From the NCBI GenBank assembly GCA_016650445.1, contig JAENVS010000004.1, forward strand, positions 1-47,509: a stretch of 47,509 nucleotides of DNA. The letters are read 5' to 3'. The stretch's first letter is position 1; each line of letters begins with the position of its first letter. The notes under the pieces were generated by a model, which was not told the DNA's origin, did not search any database, and was given only the letters and a program-made list of their open reading frames with translations. Positions 44,802 to 47,509 of the stretch are shown one piece after another. Source of the DNA: Frankiaceae bacterium (lineage in GTDB: Bacteria; Actinomycetota; Actinomycetes; Mycobacteriales; SCTD01). The translations under genes and the position numbers were made by a program.

Positions 44802-45923
44802 TCAGGCCTCCATCAGGTCGGCGAAGCGCGTGAACAACCCGGTCGCGTCATGCGGTCCCGGAGCTGCCTCCGGGTGGTACTGCACGCTGAAGGCCTTGGC
44901 CTGCAGGCACTCCAGGCCCTCCACGACGTCGTCGTTGAGGTCGATGTGGCTGACCCGGACGTCGCCGTACGGGGTCGTGACCGGCGTGCCAGCCCTGACG
45001 TCGCCCTCCCGCCCAGCATCCACCGCGAAGCCGTGGTTGTGGCTGGTGATGTGAACGCGGCCGGTGGCGAGCTCCTGCACCGGCTGGTTCACGCCGCGGT
45101 GGCCGTAACGCAGCTTGTAGGTGCCCAGCCCGAGCGCACGGCCGAGGATCTGGTTGCCGAAGCAGATGCCGAAGACCGGGATGCCGGCGTCGAGCACTCC
45201 GCGCATCGCGTCGACGGCGTAGTCGGCCGTCGCTGGGTCGCCGGGGCCGTTGGAGAAGAACACGCCGTCGGGACTGACAGCCAGCAGGTCTGCGGCAGTG
45301 GCCGTCGCCGGCAGCACGTGGACCTCGCAGCCGGCGCGACTCATGTGCCAGGGCGTTGCGCGCTTCAGGCCGAGGTCCATCGCGGCCACGGTGAAGCGCT
45401 TGTCGCCCTTGGCCGGCACGACGTAGGCCTCGTGGGTGCTGACCTCCTTGGCGAGGTCGGCGCCCTCCATGCCTGGCGACGCCAGGACCTTGTCGACGAG
45501 CCCGTCGACGATGGCGTCGCCGCTGAAGATGCCGACCCGCATCGCGCCGCGCTCCCGCAGGTGCCGCGTCAGTGCGCGGGTGTCGATGCCCGAGATGCCG
45601 ACGACGTCCTGTGCCGCCAGCTCGTCGGCGAGGTCACGACGGCTCCGCCAGTTGGACGAGACCCGGCTGGGGTCGCGCACGACATAGCCGCTGACCCAGA
45701 TGCGGCCCGACTCCGGGTCCTCGTCGTTGACGCCCGTGTTGCCGACGTGGGGGGCGGTCATGACGACCACCTGCCGGTGGTACGACGGGTCGGTGAGCGT
45801 CTCCTGGTAGCCGGTCATGCCGGTGTTGAAGACCGCCTCACCGAATGTCTCCCCGACGGCGCCGTACGCGTCGCCTCGGAAGGTGCGGCCGTCCTCGAGG
45901 ACGAGGACGGCGGGGGTGCTCAC
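44802..45923 (-). CDS. carA: Carbamoyl-phosphate synthase small chain (glutaminase)
   Basis: Hydrolyses glutamine and channels ammonia to CarB. The 373-residue protein has the N-terminal CPSase small-chain domain and a class I amidotransferase domain with nucleophile Cys254 (FGICFGNQ), His350 and Glu352 ([10 protein letters not shown]). The GTG at 45923 overlaps the pyrC stop (GTGA). In Streptomyces an extra small gene sits between pyrC and carA; none is here. Confidence 0.97.
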   Translation of the reverse strand: MSTPAVLVLEDGRTFRGDAYGAVGETFGEAVFNTGMTGYQETLTDPSYHRQVVVMTAPHVGNTGVNDEDPESGRIWVSGYVVRDPSRVSSNWRSRRDLADELAAQDVVGISGIDTRALTRHLRERGAMRVGIFSGDAIVDGLVDKVLASPGMEGADLAKEVSTHEAYVVPAKGDKRFTVAAMDLGLKRATPWHMSRAGCEVHVLPATATAADLLAVSPDGVFFSNGPGDPATADYAVDAMRGVLDAGIPVFGICFGNQILGRALGLGTYKLRYGHRGVNQPVQELATGRVHITSHNHGFAVDAGREGDVRAGTPVTTPYGDVRVSHIDLNDDVVEGLECLQAKAFSVQYHPEAAPGPHDATGLFTRFADLMEA

Positions 45924-47206
45924 GCCGGCTTCCCGTCGAGGACGGTGGGGCGGCCGCGCAGGAAGGTGGCGACGACGCGGGCCGGCAGCGTGTCGCCCTG
46001 GTAGGGCGTGTTGCGGCTGCGGGTCGCCATCGCTCGAGCGTCGACGGTCCACTGCGCTCGCGGGTCGACGAGGCACAGGTTGGCCGGCTGACCGACCTCC
46101 AGCGGACGACCGTGTCCGTCGGGCCGGCCGATCCGGGCCGGCGTGTGCGACATCCGCTCGGCGACCTGCCGCCAGGTGAGCTGGCCGGTCTCGACCATGG
46201 CCTTGGCGACGACCGACAGCGCCGTCTCGAGGCCGGTCATGCCGGGTGAGGCCGCGCCCCACTCGGACTCCTTGTCCTCCAGGGCGTGCGGCGCGTGATC
46301 GGTCGCGACGCAGTCGATCGTGCCGTCGGCCAGTCCCTGCCGCAGCGCGTCGACGTCGGTCTGCGTGCGCAGCGGCGGGTTGACCTTGTAGACGGGGTCG
46401 TACGTCGCGGCGAGGTCGTCGGTGAGCAGCAGGTGGTGCGGCGTGACCTCCGCCGTCACGTCCCAGCCCTTGTCCTTGGCCCACCGGATGAGCTCGACGC
46501 TGCCGGCGGTGCTGACGTGGCAGACGTGCAGGCGACCGCCGACGTGGCCGGCCAGGATGCAGTCGCGGGCGATGATCGCCTCCTCGGCGACGGCCGGCCA
46601 GCCCGTGAGCCCGAGCTTGGAGGAGTTGATGCCCTCGTTCATCTGGGCGCCCTCGGTGAGCCGCGGCTCCTGGGCGTGCTGGGCGATGACGCCGTCGAAG
46701 GCCTTGACGTACTCCATGGCGCGGCGCATCAGGCTGGCGTCGCTGACGCACTTGCCGTCGTCGGAGAAGACCCGGACGCGGGCCGCGCTGTCGGCCATGC
46801 TGCCGAGCTCGGCCATCTGCTCGCCGCGCAGTCCGACGGTGACGGCACCGACGGGCGCGACGTCGCAGTGACCGGCCTGCACCCCGAGCCGCCAGACCTG
46901 CTCGACGACACCGGCGGTGTCGGCGACCGGGTCGGTGTTGGCCATCGCGTGCACGGCGGTGAACCCGCCGAGGGCGGCGGCAGCCGTACCGGTCTCGACC
47001 GTCTCGGCGTCCTCGCGCCCAGGCTCGCGCAGGTGCGTGTGCAGGTCGACGAGTCCGGGCAGGGCGACCAGTCCGTCGGCGGACACGATCTCGGCGCCCG
47101 CGCGAGACAGCCCGAGCCCGACCTCGGCGACGACTCCGTCGTCGAGCAGGAGGTCGACCGGGTCGCCGCCGACGAGCCGGGCTCCTTTGACGAGGACCGC
47201 GCTCAC
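45920..47206 (-). CDS. pyrC: Dihydroorotase, class I
   Basis: Cyclises carbamoyl aspartate to dihydroorotate. The 428-residue amidohydrolase has the zinc motif HTH (His56, His58) in [10 protein letters not shown], later metal ligands in CHVSTAG, and ATDHAPH for the catalytic aspartate. Length and the LREPG sequence mark the class I form that often associates with aspartate carbamoyltransferase. The GTG overlaps the pyrB stop (GTGA). Confidence 0.97.
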   Translation of the reverse strand: MSAVLVKGARLVGGDPVDLLLDDGVVAEVGLGLSRAGAEIVSADGLVALPGLVDLHTHLREPGREDAETVETGTAAAALGGFTAVHAMANTDPVADTAGVVEQVWRLGVQAGHCDVAPVGAVTVGLRGEQMAELGSMADSAARVRVFSDDGKCVSDASLMRRAMEYVKAFDGVIAQHAQEPRLTEGAQMNEGINSSKLGLTGWPAVAEEAIIARDCILAGHVGGRLHVCHVSTAGSVELIRWAKDKGWDVTAEVTPHHLLLTDDLAATYDPVYKVNPPLRTQTDVDALRQGLADGTIDCVATDHAPHALEDKESEWGAASPGMTGLETALSVVAKAMVETGQLTWRQVAERMSHTPARIGRPDGHGRPLEVGQPANLCLVDPRAQWTVDARAMATRSRNTPYQGDTLPARVVATFLRGRPTVLDGKPA

Positions 47207-47509
47207 TGGGCACCTCCGAGCAGCAGATAGAGAACGGCCATTCGTACGCTCACTCCGTTGGTCACCTGTTCGACGATCGTCGAGCGCGGCGAGTCGGCGA
47301 CCTCGGCGGCGATCTCCATGCCGCGGTTCATCGGTCCGGGGTGCATGACGATCGCGTGGTCCTCGAGCAGGTCGACCCGCGCCCGGTCGAGCCCGTAGCG
47401 GCGGGAGTACTCCCGCGCCGACGGGAAGAACGCCGCGTTCATCCGCTCGCGCTGGACGCGCAGCATCATCACCACGTCGCTGCCGGGGAGCGCCTCGTCC
47501 AGGACGTAG
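47203..47509 (-). CDS. pyrB: Aspartate carbamoyltransferase catalytic chain (3' part, cut by window edge)
   Basis: The last 101 residues of ATCase. The frame is open to the window edge and reads [20 protein letters not shown] before [16 protein letters not shown], the conserved C-terminal domain of PyrB. An internal ATG at 47475 is not the start; the rest lies beyond the window. No pyrI-like gene follows, so the dihydroorotase-associated or free catalytic trimer form is likely. Confidence 0.95.
   Translation of the reverse strand, partial: YVLDEALPGSDVVMMLRVQRERMNAAFFPSAREYSRRYGLDRARVDLLEDHAIVMHPGPMNRGMEIAAEVADSPRSTIVEQVTNGVSVRMAVLYLLLGGAQ

Overview
The window comes from a high-G+C actinomycete. 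Support for this is the 16S rRNA 5' segment, heavy use of GTG starts, a mycobacterial integration host factor (mihF) next to gmk and rpoZ, an actinobacterial PriA without helicase motifs, and long gene blocks that match the order known from Streptomyces and Mycobacterium. The roughly 400 bases of 16S visible are not enough for me to name a genus. All genes found (48 coding sequences and one rRNA) lie on the minus strand, so transcription runs from high to low coordinates.

In transcription order: (1) 47.5-38.9 kb, pyrimidine synthesis: pyrB (5' part outside the window), pyrC, carA, carB, pyrK, pyrD, pyrF. (2) 38.8-34.5 kb: mihF, gmk, rpoZ, coaBC, a small lipoprotein gene and metK, closed by a long inverted repeat that looks like a terminator. 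(3) 34.4-27.9 kb: priA, def, fmt, rsmB, rpe and a receiver-GGDEF response regulator. (4) 27.9-21.6 kb: ribD, ribE, ribBA, ribH, hisG, two multi-pass membrane proteins and a PH-like membrane protein. (5) 21.5-19.4 kb: a class C D-Ala-D-Ala carboxypeptidase (dacB) and an SseB-like protein. (6) 19.4-17.1 kb: infC-rpmI-rplT with a structured leader, then a SpoU-type RNA methyltransferase. (7) 17.0-12.4 kb: a soluble PAS histidine kinase, pheS, pheT. (8) 12.34-0.93 kb: argC-J-B-D, a single-domain response regulator, argF-R-G-H, mpg, an SDR oxidoreductase and tyrS. (9) 0.93 kb to the start: the rrn leader with two tandem promoters, then the 5' end of the 16S gene.

The content is mostly housekeeping: UMP, arginine, riboflavin and S-adenosylmethionine synthesis, translation initiation, aminoacyl-tRNA synthesis and cell-wall maturation. 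Seventeen junctions use a four-base stop/start overlap (NTGA, counting one proposed CTG start), so translational coupling is the rule. I saw no mobile element, CRISPR array, prophage or defence island, and no tRNA gene.

The less ordinary points are: three orphan signalling genes inside housekeeping operons; a probable leaderless, ArgR-controlled argC promoter; infC starting at ATC behind an attenuator-like hairpin; a probable CTG start for the RNA methyltransferase; a long palindrome between metK and priA; a pyr operon in the Bacillus gene order with a class 1B dihydroorotate dehydrogenase; and no hisE between ribH and hisG. I did not find a clearly new multi-gene system; the best lead is the possible PAS kinase/orphan receiver pair.
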